Origin: Acidobacteriota bacterium
GTDB taxonomy: Bacteria > Acidobacteriota > Terriglobia > Bryobacterales > UBA6623
DNA length: 64,000 bases
Assembly (NCBI GenBank): GCA_016125275.1
Contig: WGMB01000003.1
Coordinates: 1,591,896-1,655,895 of the forward strand
Direction: 5' to 3'
This document shows, one piece after another, positions 26,254-34,922 of this stretch. Each line of letters starts with the position of its first letter. Within the stretch, counting starts at the first letter, position 1. Below the pieces are notes generated by a model. The model ran no database searches, was not told the origin of the DNA, and saw only the letters and a list, made by a program, of their open reading frames with translations. The position numbers were made by a program, and so were the translations under genes.

Positions 26254-29200
26254 CTAGAAGCGATACTTCAGGGCGTACTGGAAGATGCGCGGTCCGCCCC
26301 CTCGTCCCACGGCCCCGACCGCGCTGAGCAGCCCCGCCGTGGGTGAATTGAAGAACGTCATGTCGTCCTGAATGATGAAGTTCGTGCGGTTGAAAATGTT
26401 GAAAGTTTCCAGCCGCAGTTGCAGTCGATGCCCTTCCTTGATCTGGAAGTTCTTCGTAAAAGCCGTATTGAACGAGATCAGCCCCGGCCCGTCCAAGATG
26501 TTCCGGCCGGCGTTGCCGAACCCGAACGGCGAGAACCCCGCCGCGCTGGTCGGACACACATCGTCCTGGCAGCCCGGCACCGCTTCGAAGGCGGCCGGAT
26601 CATACCAGGGGAAGTCCGCGCCCTTCTTGCCGGCCTGCGAGTCCGCCGCGACCCGCCCGTTCGCCAGCCGGTTCGGCCGCACGGACTCGCCGTTGTTCAG
26701 CGCCGCCCCGGTAGTCTCGATCGTCATCGGCGAGCCGGTGTAGGCCGACCCCGTGCCGGAGAGCTGCCAGCCGCCCAGGATCGCGTCCACCGCCGGGTGC
26801 CAGTTCGCCCCGATCGCCCGGCCCTTGCCGAACGGCAGGTTGTAGTTGCCCACCACGGTGAAGATATGTCCGCGGTCCCAGTCCGAGCGCGCCCGGTCCA
26901 GGTTCAGGTTCCGCGAGTCCAGCGCCTGCGCAAAGCCGCCCTGCGACTGCCCGTTGGCCTGCGAAGCCGTGTCGATCGACTTCGAGTACGAATAGTTCAC
27001 CCTCCAGAACAGCCCGCCGCGGCTGCGCTTGCGGAACGAGGCGTTGAAGGCGTTGTAGATGGAGTTCGCCGACGTCGAGAAGATGTTCAGCGCGTTCCAC
27101 TGCGGGATCGGGCGTGCAAAGCCCGCCCCGGCCACGAAGCTGTCGATGCTGCGGAAGGGCTGGTTGAAGTCGTACCGCCGTTGCAGGAAGGTGCCCTTCG
27201 AGCCGCGGTAGTCCACCTCGATCGCCGTACCGCCGAACAACTGCCGCTCGAAGGTCATGTTCCAGGACTGCAAGTAGGCCTGATTCGGCTCCATCGTGAA
27301 GCCGTTGGCCGTGGTCGAGCCGGTGAAAACCTCCTTCGAATCCGGAAATGGATTGGAGTAGGAGACCAGGCTCGGATTGTTGTTCTGCCCCGTGAAGGTC
27401 TGATTGATGGCGAACGGGAACTGGTTCGAGAGGTTGTTGCGCAGATTGTTGAGGATGTCTCCGGCCAGGAAGATGCCGTAGCCGCCCCGAACAACCGACT
27501 TGTCCGTCAGCCGGTAGGCGAAGCCCACGCGCGGGGTGAAGTTGATCCAGTCGGTCTTGACCACCGACCGCGACAGCCCCAGCTCCGGCGCCGTCGCCAC
27601 CACGTCCCGCACGCCCGCCCGATCGAGCAGCTCCTGGTAGTTGGCCGGCGTGTTGGCGTCGTCGGCGATCACCAGTTTCAGCCGGTCGGTGTCATACACG
27701 CCCAGCCGATCGTACTTATCCCACGGCGCCCGGTTCACCTCCCAGCGCATGCCGAGATTCAGAGTCAGCTTGCGGGTGGCCTTCCAGTCGTCGTTGAAGA
27801 ACGCGCCCAGGGCGTGTTGGCGCCAGTAGTTGCGGTTGAAGCCCATCTGCCGATTCGCCACGTGCAGCCAACCCAACTGTAGGTCCGCCAGTGCGTTGCC
27901 GGTGCGCCGGCCGCGCGTGCGGTAGGTGCCGCGCTGGTTGTTGTAGTAGGGCTGGTTGAACTGCACGAAGTTCGAATTGAACCCGAACTTGATGTTGTGC
28001 TTGCCCTTGATCCAGGTCATCTTCGCGCCGTACTGCCAGTCGGTCACGAAGAACTGCACCGGCTGGTTCGCCCCCGTGCCGATCTGCGCGAAGTTGTCCA
28101 CCAGGAACCTCGGCCAGTCCAGCGTCTCGGGCAGGTCCTTCGACTCGCCTTCGGGAATCTGGTTCGGCATCCCCAGCTCCGCCGCGATGTTCTGTCCTGG
28201 ATAGAAACCTTGCTGGTAGGCCGAGTTGCGCGCGAATCCGCCGCGCACCTCCAGCAACAGACTCGGCGAAAACATGTGCGTGTAGTCCAGCCCGCCTAGA
28301 CTGCGGTTGTCTTGGATGTCCGCTCCGTACACCCCTAGGTCCGAACCGCCCGCAAACGGATTCTGGGTGTCGTTGTAGCGGACCTGGTAGCGGAAGGCCA
28401 GGTTGTTCTCGCCCAGCTTGTGGTCCACTTTGAACAGCAGTGAATCCCAGTTGTCCTCGTCCGGCTGCTGCACCAGGTAGTTGAATCCGATCGCCTTCGA
28501 CGAGCTGCCGACCCGGTTTACCAGCGGGTAGTACTCCTGGATCGCCAGCCCGATCGGGTCCTTGCGCGTCTCCGGAATCACGTTGTTGGCGAAGCAGGAC
28601 TTGCTGTTGTTGGCGTTGCAAGCCCCCGACGCCTCGCGGTCCCGCAGATAGAGAGGCTTGTTGTCCCACGTCAGCGATTGCGAGAAGTCTCCGCCGCGCT
28701 CGAGCGCCGTCGGCACCCTGGTCAGCTTCGTCTGGTCCGCGATCCGCCGCATCCCCTCGTAGCTCACCATGAAGAACGTCTTGTTCTTCACGATCGGCCC
28801 GGCCGTCGTCACCGCGAACTGGTTCTGCCGCAGCTTGTTCTTGTTGGCCTCGAAGAAGCCCCGCGCGTCGTTGGCGTCGTTGCGCAGAAAGTAGTTGATG
28901 TTGCCGTGGAACTCGTTGGTTCCCGACCGCAGCGCCATGTTCATCACGCCGCCGGCCATCCGCCCGTACTCGGCCGAATAGCCCGAAACCTCCATCTTGA
29001 ACTCCTGCAGCGCGTCGATGTTCGGGCGCACCTGCGCCGCCGCTCCCCTCGCATTGCGATTGTCGAAGCCGTCCACGTAGAAGTTCGTATTCGACGCCCG
29101 CGCGCCGTTGATGTTCATCGCCGAGCCCTGGCCGCCTTCGGCCTTCGGCACCACGCCCGGCGTAAAGAAGGCCAGGTCGGTGAAGTCGCGCCCGTTGAGC

Positions 29201-29634
29201 GGCAGCTCCTGGATCTCCTCCATCACGATCACGTCGCCCTTGATCGTGCCGTTCTCGGTGTTCAGCGTCACCAGTTGCGCGTCCACGGTGACGGACTCGG
29301 TCACCTGTCCCAGCTCCAGCCGCACGTCGGCGCGGAGCGTCTGCCCCGTCTGCAGCTCGATGCCTTGCTGGATGTAGGTCGAAAAGCCTTCTGAAACAAC
29401 CGTCAGCTCATACTGGCCCGGCTGCAGGCTGGTGATCGTATAGGAACCGGCCGGACCCGTCGTGATCTCTCGCGAGATCCCCGTCCCGGTATTCATGATG
29501 GCCACTGTCGCCCCCGGTATTACGGCGTCAGCAGCGTCGGTCACAATCCCGGTGACCGTTGCCAGATTGGCTTGCCCCCACAAAGTCGTCGCCCACAGGA
29601 GGGCCAACGCAGCCACACCCGAAGTCTTTTTCAT
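26254..29634 (-). CDS. Oar-like TonB-dependent receptor, copy 3
   Basis: 1126 residues with AGGGG a few bases before the ATG at 29634. Signal peptide (VAALALLWATTLWG), carboxypeptidase-regulatory-like domain, plug-like region and barrel match the other two copies. It is the most divergent: the plug has NINGARAS in place of AVNGARAS, the 330-400 loop is different, and the C-terminal region carries CQDDVCP. The last residues FQYALKYRF are identical. It is the upstream-most of the three and lacks the promoter shared by copies 1 and 2. Confidence 0.92.
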   Translation of the reverse strand: MKKTSGVAALALLWATTLWGQANLATVTGIVTDAADAVIPGATVAIMNTGTGISREITTGPAGSYTITSLQPGQYELTVVSEGFSTYIQQGIELQTGQTLRADVRLELGQVTESVTVDAQLVTLNTENGTIKGDVIVMEEIQELPLNGRDFTDLAFFTPGVVPKAEGGQGSAMNINGARASNTNFYVDGFDNRNARGAAAQVRPNIDALQEFKMEVSGYSAEYGRMAGGVMNMALRSGTNEFHGNINYFLRNDANDARGFFEANKNKLRQNQFAVTTAGPIVKNKTFFMVSYEGMRRIADQTKLTRVPTALERGGDFSQSLTWDNKPLYLRDREASGACNANNSKSCFANNVIPETRKDPIGLAIQEYYPLVNRVGSSSKAIGFNYLVQQPDEDNWDSLLFKVDHKLGENNLAFRYQVRYNDTQNPFAGGSDLGVYGADIQDNRSLGGLDYTHMFSPSLLLEVRGGFARNSAYQQGFYPGQNIAAELGMPNQIPEGESKDLPETLDWPRFLVDNFAQIGTGANQPVQFFVTDWQYGAKMTWIKGKHNIKFGFNSNFVQFNQPYYNNQRGTYRTRGRRTGNALADLQLGWLHVANRQMGFNRNYWRQHALGAFFNDDWKATRKLTLNLGMRWEVNRAPWDKYDRLGVYDTDRLKLVIADDANTPANYQELLDRAGVRDVVATAPELGLSRSVVKTDWINFTPRVGFAYRLTDKSVVRGGYGIFLAGDILNNLRNNLSNQFPFAINQTFTGQNNNPSLVSYSNPFPDSKEVFTGSTTANGFTMEPNQAYLQSWNMTFERQLFGGTAIEVDYRGSKGTFLQRRYDFNQPFRSIDSFVAGAGFARPIPQWNALNIFSTSANSIYNAFNASFRKRSRGGLFWRVNYSYSKSIDTASQANGQSQGGFAQALDSRNLNLDRARSDWDRGHIFTVVGNYNLPFGKGRAIGANWHPAVDAILGGWQLSGTGSAYTGSPMTIETTGAALNNGESVRPNRLANGRVAADSQAGKKGADFPWYDPAAFEAVPGCQDDVCPTSAAGFSPFGFGNAGRNILDGPGLISFNTAFTKNFQIKEGHRLQLRLETFNIFNRTNFIIQDDMTFFNSPTAGLLSAVGAVGRGGGPRIFQYALKYRF

Positions 29635-29940
29635 CGTTACCCCTTGGCGTCACGCCCGCGCGGCGGCCCGCTTCCCAGATGAAGCGTTCTTCGGGTTCCC
29701 TAACCCCAATGGCTCGGTTTCACACGGGCGATACATACTGTGAATTAGGGTGTAACCTTTTGTCAACTGAAATTTTGAAAGCGCATTCACAGACAGTGTC
29801 GGCCGTGGCGTTGATTCAATAAAAGTATCAATATCAGTATGTTGTGAACGTTTAGCGAGGCGATACTACTGCCATAGCGTCGGCTACGAGATCACCGCCA
29901 CACCACCACTTTCGTTTGGATCAGAAAATCGCCCCCAAGA
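29635..29940. other. Gene-free spacer, relatively AT-rich
   Basis: About 306 bases between receptor 3 and the oxidoreductase gene. It holds a minus-strand TTGACA (29761-29766), but no good -10 box 16-19 bases on. An AT-rich stretch runs from about 29760 to 29850. Pieces such as TCAACTGAAA and GCGCAT also occur upstream of receptor 1 (22477-22491), so the spacers may share ancestry. No convincing gene or RNA was seen. Confidence 0.5.
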
Positions 29941-31008
29941 TCAGGGAGCTTCCGAGGCGTAGGCCCGCAGCACGATCTCCAGCGCCCGCAGCCCGTCCTC
30001 GCCCAGCGGCGCGTCGGCCGGAGGATGGCCTTCCACGGCGTCGAAGAACGCCCGCCACTGCGTCTCGAACGTGTCGACTCGCGGCGGCCACAGCGCCACC
30101 CAGCCTGGGCGGCTGTCGCCCCACCAGCGGTCCGGCCGCGTCCACGCCAGCACGTCCCGCGGCAGAGCCTTCTCCGGGGCCTCTTCCAGGAACACCGCCA
30201 GCGGAGCCGACTGGAACGGGTTGACCACCGCCGCCCCGAAACAAGCCGTCGCCCGCGTCCCCACCAGCGTGCACGGCGAGAAGAAGCCGCGCGAGAAGCG
30301 GTGGAAGGCCAGCGTGCCCAGCGCTCCGGACTGCATCTCCAGCTCCACCAGCACGCTGTCGTCAAGCTCGTGCGTGGGCAGCACCGACCGAGTCCGGCAA
30401 CGCACCGCCGCCACCTCGCCCAGCAGCGCCCGGATCTGGTCCACCCGGTGCGAACCCAAATCCATCAGGGTCAGCCCGCCGCCCTGCTCGCGCGAGAAGC
30501 GGTAGTTCGCCGTCCCGCCCGGAATCACGTCGATCGGCTCGCACACCACGCTGTGGAACGCCCGCACGTCGCCCAGAACGCCGGCCTCCAGCAGCCGCCG
30601 GATCGCCTGGTGCTCAGCGCTGAAGCGCTGGTGGAACCCCGTGAACAGGATCTTCCCGGCCGCCTCGGCCGCCACCACCATCGCCCGCGCGTCCTCCAGC
30701 GTCAGCGCCAGCGGCTTCTCGCACAGCGCGTGCTTGCCGGCGGCCAGCGCCAGCTCCGCTCCGGCCCGGTGGAACGAGTTCGGCGAGGCAATCAGCACGG
30801 CGTCCACGTCGGCGCCCTCGACAGCCTCCGCCAGGCTCTCCGCCACCCGCGGGATCGAAAATTCCTCGGCTACGGCCTGCGCCTTGGCCCGGTCCGGGTC
30901 GAAGATCGCCCGCGCGACGCCTCGGCCGCTGGCGACCAAGCCCGGCAGATGCCGCGCCGAGACCACCGCGCCGGCGCCCACGAACGCCACGCCGTACGTC
31001 TCGCTCAT
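29941..31008 (-). CDS. Gfo/Idh/MocA family oxidoreductase
   Basis: 355 residues. An N-terminal Rossmann fold has VAFVGAGAVVSARHLPGL, and the family motif is CEKPLALT (EKP) near residue 96. A catalytic-type region contains GGGLTLMDLGSHRVDQI. It is an NAD(P)-dependent dehydrogenase acting on a sugar or cyclitol-like substrate; the substrate is not readable. There is no export signal, so it is cytoplasmic. Its ATG overlaps the stop of the cyclase gene (ATGA), so the two are co-transcribed and probably act in one pathway. Confidence 0.9.
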   Translation of the reverse strand: MSETYGVAFVGAGAVVSARHLPGLVASGRGVARAIFDPDRAKAQAVAEEFSIPRVAESLAEAVEGADVDAVLIASPNSFHRAGAELALAAGKHALCEKPLALTLEDARAMVVAAEAAGKILFTGFHQRFSAEHQAIRRLLEAGVLGDVRAFHSVVCEPIDVIPGGTANYRFSREQGGGLTLMDLGSHRVDQIRALLGEVAAVRCRTRSVLPTHELDDSVLVELEMQSGALGTLAFHRFSRGFFSPCTLVGTRATACFGAAVVNPFQSAPLAVFLEEAPEKALPRDVLAWTRPDRWWGDSRPGWVALWPPRVDTFETQWRAFFDAVEGHPPADAPLGEDGLRALEIVLRAYASEAP

Positions 31009-31805
31009 GCCAGCGCCAACGGGCGGATCGGCGCGCCCGTGCCTCCCACGATCTTCAACGGCGCCGCCACGAAGGCGAACTCGTGGACGCCCGCCTGCGC
31101 CAGCGGTTCGAGATCCAGCGCCTCCAGGATGTGGATGCCCTGCTCCACCAGAAAGTGCACGTGCACCGGCATCCGCGGGTCCGGCTGAAACTCAAAAGCC
31201 ACGGTGTCGGAACCGCCCGCAAAAATCCCTCGTTCCGAGAGCCAGCGAGCGCCTTCGAGGCCCGGCCCGGGCGCCCGCCCGCCGTTGTGGAACGCCCGCG
31301 CGTCGGCCCAGCGCCGCGCCCAGCCGGTCCGCAGCAGCGCCACGTCATCCTCGCGCAAGTCCACGCCCTGCTGCGCCGCGGCGCGCTCCAGAACCTCCGG
31401 CCCGATCACCGTGTCCGCCTCCAGCGCGTCCATTCCGGCGGCGGCCGCCACGTCCAGCATCACGCCACGCCGCACGATCGGCTCGATCGTCTCCACGCCG
31501 TGCTTGTCCAGCCCGCCGCCCCAGGTCTGCGCCGCCTCGGCGTCGAAGCCGCCGTGCAGCAGCCCGTCCTTGGAGAAATGGCACAGGGCGTCAATATGCG
31601 TGCCCACGTGAGCCCCCAGCGCGATGGCTTCCGACGCCGAGCTCGCTCCGTCCACGAACAGGATGTCGCCGTGGCCCTTGGTCATGCCGTACAGGTAGGG
31701 CGCGTGCGCCGGATGGTGCGGCATCCCGACGTAGTACGGTTGAGAAAGGTCGAATACACGGGAACGGGCGAGCAGCTCCAGCAACGCGGCGGGCATCGCG
31801 CCCAT
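31005..31805 (-). CDS. Cyclase family protein (kynurenine formamidase-like)
   Basis: 266 residues from ATG 31805; a second in-frame ATG at 31796 is an alternative. The cyclase-family signature HVGTHIDALCHF near residue 64 provides metal ligands, preceded by FDLSQPYYVGMP. Members hydrolyse amide or lactone-type bonds, for example N-formylkynurenine, or act on polyketides and isatin. The pairing with a Gfo/Idh/MocA dehydrogenase (4-base overlap) suggests catabolism of a cyclic compound. It is transcribed divergently from the methyltransferase with only 15 bases between start codons. Confidence 0.88.
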   Translation of the reverse strand: MGAMPAALLELLARSRVFDLSQPYYVGMPHHPAHAPYLYGMTKGHGDILFVDGASSASEAIALGAHVGTHIDALCHFSKDGLLHGGFDAEAAQTWGGGLDKHGVETIEPIVRRGVMLDVAAAAGMDALEADTVIGPEVLERAAAQQGVDLREDDVALLRTGWARRWADARAFHNGGRAPGPGLEGARWLSERGIFAGGSDTVAFEFQPDPRMPVHVHFLVEQGIHILEALDLEPLAQAGVHEFAFVAAPLKIVGGTGAPIRPLALA

Positions 31806-31820
31806 TCTCGCAAAGCCTTT

Positions 31821-32594
31821 ATGCAATCCGCCTATCAGTTCGGGGACGGCGATCTGGCGTCGCGCCGCTTGGCCCTGCTGGCCGAAGTCTTCGAGCCCAC
31901 CACGGCCGACCTGCTGCGGACCGCCGCCCCGCCGTCGCCGGCCCTCGCCGTGGACCTGGGCTGTGGCCCCGGTCACACCACAGCCCTGCTCGCTCGGACC
32001 CTCCGGCCGCGGCGGCTCCTCGGCGTGGACGCCTCCGAGACCTTCCTCACCGAAGCCCGCCTGCGCGTCCCCGAGGCCCGCTTCGAGCGGCGCGACCTGC
32101 TCACCGAACCGCCTTGCGCCGAACCCGCCGCGCTGCTGTTCGCCCGCTACCTGCTCTCGCACCTGCCCGAGCCGGCCCGCGCTCTCTCGTTGTGGAGCGC
32201 CTCGCTCGTCTGCGGCGGGGTCTTGGCGGTCGAAGAGCTCGAAGCCATCGAGCCGGGTCAGGAGGACTTCGCCGAATACCTCTCGGTCGTCGAAGCCATG
32301 CTCGCCGACCAAGGCTCCACGCTCTACGTCGGCCCGGCCCTGGCCGCGCTGCCCGATCCGCCCGGAACCGTCCGCAGCCTCGACCGGCCTCGGCGCTTCC
32401 CCGTCGACGCCCGCCAAGCTTCCCGGATGTTTCAGATGAACATCCCCAACTGGCGCGACCGCCCGTTCATCCGGGAGCGTTTCGGCGACGCCCGCATCGA
32501 CCGCCTCGCCGCGGCCCTGCGGCGCATCGAGGAACGCGGCGCCGCAAACGCCCCGCAATGGACGCTGCGCCAAATCGCCTGGCAAAAGCTCTAG
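31821..32594 (+). CDS. Class I SAM-dependent methyltransferase
   Basis: 257 residues. Motif I is AVDLGCGPGHTTALLA near 43-58, motif II has LLGVDASETFL and motif IV LLFARYLLSHLPEP. The substrate is unknown. It starts 15 bases from the divergent cyclase gene and its TAG shares a CTAG with the stop of egtD on the opposite strand, so it is packed between two minus-strand operons. A metabolic link with ergothioneine synthesis is possible but only suggested by adjacency. Confidence 0.88.
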   Translation: MQSAYQFGDGDLASRRLALLAEVFEPTTADLLRTAAPPSPALAVDLGCGPGHTTALLARTLRPRRLLGVDASETFLTEARLRVPEARFERRDLLTEPPCAEPAALLFARYLLSHLPEPARALSLWSASLVCGGVLAVEELEAIEPGQEDFAEYLSVVEAMLADQGSTLYVGPALAALPDPPGTVRSLDRPRRFPVDARQASRMFQMNIPNWRDRPFIRERFGDARIDRLAAALRRIEERGAANAPQWTLRQIAWQKL

Positions 32595-33571
32595 CGCACG
32601 TCCAGCCAGTGCAGGCTGAACAGCCCATCCGGGTCCGTCCACACCCTCACCGGGCGGAATCCCGCCTGCTCGGCCAGTCGCTGAAAGCCTTCCAGCGTGA
32701 ACTTGTGAGAGTTCTCCGTGTGGATCGTCTCGCCGGCCGCGAAGCCGAACACCGCCTCGCCCACCCGCACCTGCTGATCCCGCAGGCTCGCCAAGTGCAT
32801 CTCCACCCGGCCCGCCGGGCGGTTGTAGAACGCCTTGTGCTCGAAGGCGCCGAGATCGAAGTCCGCGTCGAGCTCCCGGTTGATGCGCCGCAGCAGGTTC
32901 AGGTTGAACGCCGCCGTCACGCCGGCTGCGTCATCGTAGGCTGCGTCGAGAATCCGAGCGTCCTTGTCCAGGTCCACGCCGATCAGCAGCGAGCCGCCCG
33001 GCCCGATCGTCTGCGCCGTGTTGCACAGGAAGCCCACTGCCTCGGAGGGTGAAAAATTGCCGATCGTCGAACCCGGAAAGAACGCCACCCTCCGGCCCGC
33101 GCCCTCCAAGGCCGAAGGCGGCAGGGGGTAGGGCTTGGAGTAGTCCGCGCAGACGGCGTACACCGCCACCGCCGGAAACTCCTCGGCCAAAGCCGCCACC
33201 GACTCGAGCAGGTGCTGCTTCGAGATGTCGATCGCCACGTAGCGAGCGTCCCGGCCCGCCAGAGCTTCCAGCAGAATGCGGATCTTGCGGCTGCTGCCCG
33301 AGCCGTATTCCAGCAGCAACGGCTTGGGCCCGCACAGCTCCGCAATCTCGCCCGCCGCCGCTTCGAGGATCCCGATCTCGGTGCGGGTCGGGTAGTATTC
33401 GGGCAGCTCGGTGATACGGTCGAACAGCTCCGAGCCGACCTTGTCGTAGAAGTACTTCGGCGCCAGCCGCTTGGGCCGCGCCGCCAACCCCGCCAGCACG
33501 TCGGCGTGAAAGTCGCCGGCGGCGGGGTGGTTGTCGAGAAATTCCAGAATGGGGGTTTCGGTCGCCGTCAT
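32591..33571 (-). CDS. egtD: L-histidine N-alpha-methyltransferase EgtD
   Basis: 326 residues, close to the family's usual length of about 320. It trimethylates histidine to hercynine using SAM, the first step of ergothioneine synthesis. Family hallmarks are PKYFYDKVGSELFDRITELPEYYPTR in outline, LLEYGSGSSRKI (SAM site), FFPGSTIGNFSP and the C-terminal ENSHKFTLEGF. The ATG overlaps the TGA of egtB as ATGA, so the two are translationally coupled. Confidence 0.96.
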   Translation of the reverse strand: MTATETPILEFLDNHPAAGDFHADVLAGLAARPKRLAPKYFYDKVGSELFDRITELPEYYPTRTEIGILEAAAGEIAELCGPKPLLLEYGSGSSRKIRILLEALAGRDARYVAIDISKQHLLESVAALAEEFPAVAVYAVCADYSKPYPLPPSALEGAGRRVAFFPGSTIGNFSPSEAVGFLCNTAQTIGPGGSLLIGVDLDKDARILDAAYDDAAGVTAAFNLNLLRRINRELDADFDLGAFEHKAFYNRPAGRVEMHLASLRDQQVRVGEAVFGFAAGETIHTENSHKFTLEGFQRLAEQAGFRPVRVWTDPDGLFSLHWLDVR

Positions 33572-34860
33572 GGGTCTTCCGCCAGTCGTATCCCGCTGAA
33601 CTGCCAACGGGCGTCCGGAGGAAAGAAGTTGCGGTACGTCGGCCGGATGTGATCCGCGGGAGTGGCCGCCGAGCCGCCCCGCAATACGTACTGGTTGCAC
33701 ATGAACTTGCCGTTGTACTCGCCGATGGCTCCCTCCGGAGCCCTGTAGCCGGGGTACGCCGTGTAGGAGCTCGCGGTCCACTCCCACACATCCCCGTACA
33801 TCTGATGCAAGCCCGGGCGCCTGTGTTGCAACGGAATCGGGTGCAGCCGCGCCGGGTCCAGCAGATTTCCGGCCACCGGCGCGCCCTCCGCGGCCGTCTC
33901 CCACTCCGCCTCGGTCGGCAGGCGCTTGCCGGCCCACGCGGCGTAGGCCTCGGCCTCGAAGTAGCTCACGTGGCAAACCGGCTCGGCCGGGTCTAGCGGC
34001 TGCAGCCCCGCCAGGGTGATCTGCCGCCAGCCGTCGTCTAGCTTGCGCCAGTACAGCGGCGCCTCCCAGCGCTGCTCCAGCACCGCGCTCCAGCCCAGCG
34101 AGAGCCAGTGCCGCGCCGTGCGGTAGCCGCCGTCCTCCACGAACTCCAGGTACTCGCCGTTGGTCAGCAGCCGGTCGGCCAGCCGAAACGGCCGCAGCAG
34201 CGTGGCGTGCCGCGGCAGCTCGTTGTCGAAGCAGAAGCCCGCGCCCTCGAAGCCGATCTCCCGCACGCCCCCGTCGATCTCTTTCCATCCGAGAGGCGGC
34301 GCGTCGACCGGCGGCTCCGGAGCACGCTCCCGGTACGCCGGGTGCAGCGGATTCATCGCCAGAATGTGCTTGAAGTCGGTCACCAGCAGCTCTTGGTGCT
34401 GCTGCTCGTGGTGCAGGCCCAGCTCGATCAGCGCCGCAAGCTCCCACTGCAACGCCTCGTCGGCCCGCGCGAACAGCTCGCCCATCGCCTCGTCCACATG
34501 CCGCCGGTAAGCGAACACTTCGGCCACCGTGGGCCGTGACAGCAAGCCGCGCTGCGGCCGCGGATGCCGCTCGCCCACCGCCTCGTAGTAGCTGTTGAAC
34601 AGGTAGTTGTAGAGCGGATCGAGCTCGCGGTAGCCGGGCAGGTTGGGCTTGAGCAGGAAGGTCTCGAAGAACCAGGACGTATGCGCCAAGTGCCACTTCG
34701 GCGGGCTCACGTCCGGCATCGTCTGGACTACGTAGTCCTCGGTCGCCAGCGGCTCGCACAGCATCCGCGAAAGGCGGCGAACGTCCGCGTATCGGCTCGC
34801 CAGACGGGCCCAGTCGAGCTGGGCTGTACGGGCCGGGCCCGGAGCGGAAGTCGTTCCCAC
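33568..34860 (-). CDS. egtB: Hercynine oxygenase EgtB (iron-dependent sulfoxide synthase)
   Basis: 430 residues from GTG 34860. An N-terminal DinB-like domain carries the iron-binding motif HEQQHQE (near 147-153) and WHLAHTSWFFETF with a further histidine. The C-terminal formylglycine-generating-enzyme-like domain contains LPTEAEWETAAEG, GDVWEWTASSY and LRGGSAATP. It joins hercynine to a thiol with oxygen to form the sulfoxide intermediate of ergothioneine. No egtA, egtC or egtE is present nearby, so whether cysteine or gamma-glutamylcysteine is the sulfur donor, and where the lyase is encoded, remain open. TAGCAT lies 9 bases before the GTG. Confidence 0.95.
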   Translation of the reverse strand: MGTTSAPGPARTAQLDWARLASRYADVRRLSRMLCEPLATEDYVVQTMPDVSPPKWHLAHTSWFFETFLLKPNLPGYRELDPLYNYLFNSYYEAVGERHPRPQRGLLSRPTVAEVFAYRRHVDEAMGELFARADEALQWELAALIELGLHHEQQHQELLVTDFKHILAMNPLHPAYRERAPEPPVDAPPLGWKEIDGGVREIGFEGAGFCFDNELPRHATLLRPFRLADRLLTNGEYLEFVEDGGYRTARHWLSLGWSAVLEQRWEAPLYWRKLDDGWRQITLAGLQPLDPAEPVCHVSYFEAEAYAAWAGKRLPTEAEWETAAEGAPVAGNLLDPARLHPIPLQHRRPGLHQMYGDVWEWTASSYTAYPGYRAPEGAIGEYNGKFMCNQYVLRGGSAATPADHIRPTYRNFFPPDARWQFSGIRLAEDP

Positions 34861-34869
34861 GCTCCCCTC

Positions 34870-34875
34870 ATGCTA
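34870..34875 (-). promoter_or_regulatory. -10-like box of egtBD
   Basis: TAGCAT on the minus strand 9 bases before the egtB GTG. The intervening bases also contain GAGGGG, so a very short leader with a ribosome binding site is equally possible. Confidence 0.4.
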
Positions 34876-34922
34876 GCGTGCGGCCCCCGGGCCCCCGGCA
34901 AGAATTTACGCCCGGCGAGGCC

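Noticed and set aside
29748-29770. Complete sigma-70-type promoter for receptor 3
   Set aside because: The TTGACA is perfect, but candidate -10 boxes fall at 13 or 23 bases, outside workable spacing.
34876-34900. GC-rich inverted sequence upstream of egtB as a terminator
   Set aside because: Arms are imperfect and there is no following T tract on the relevant strand.
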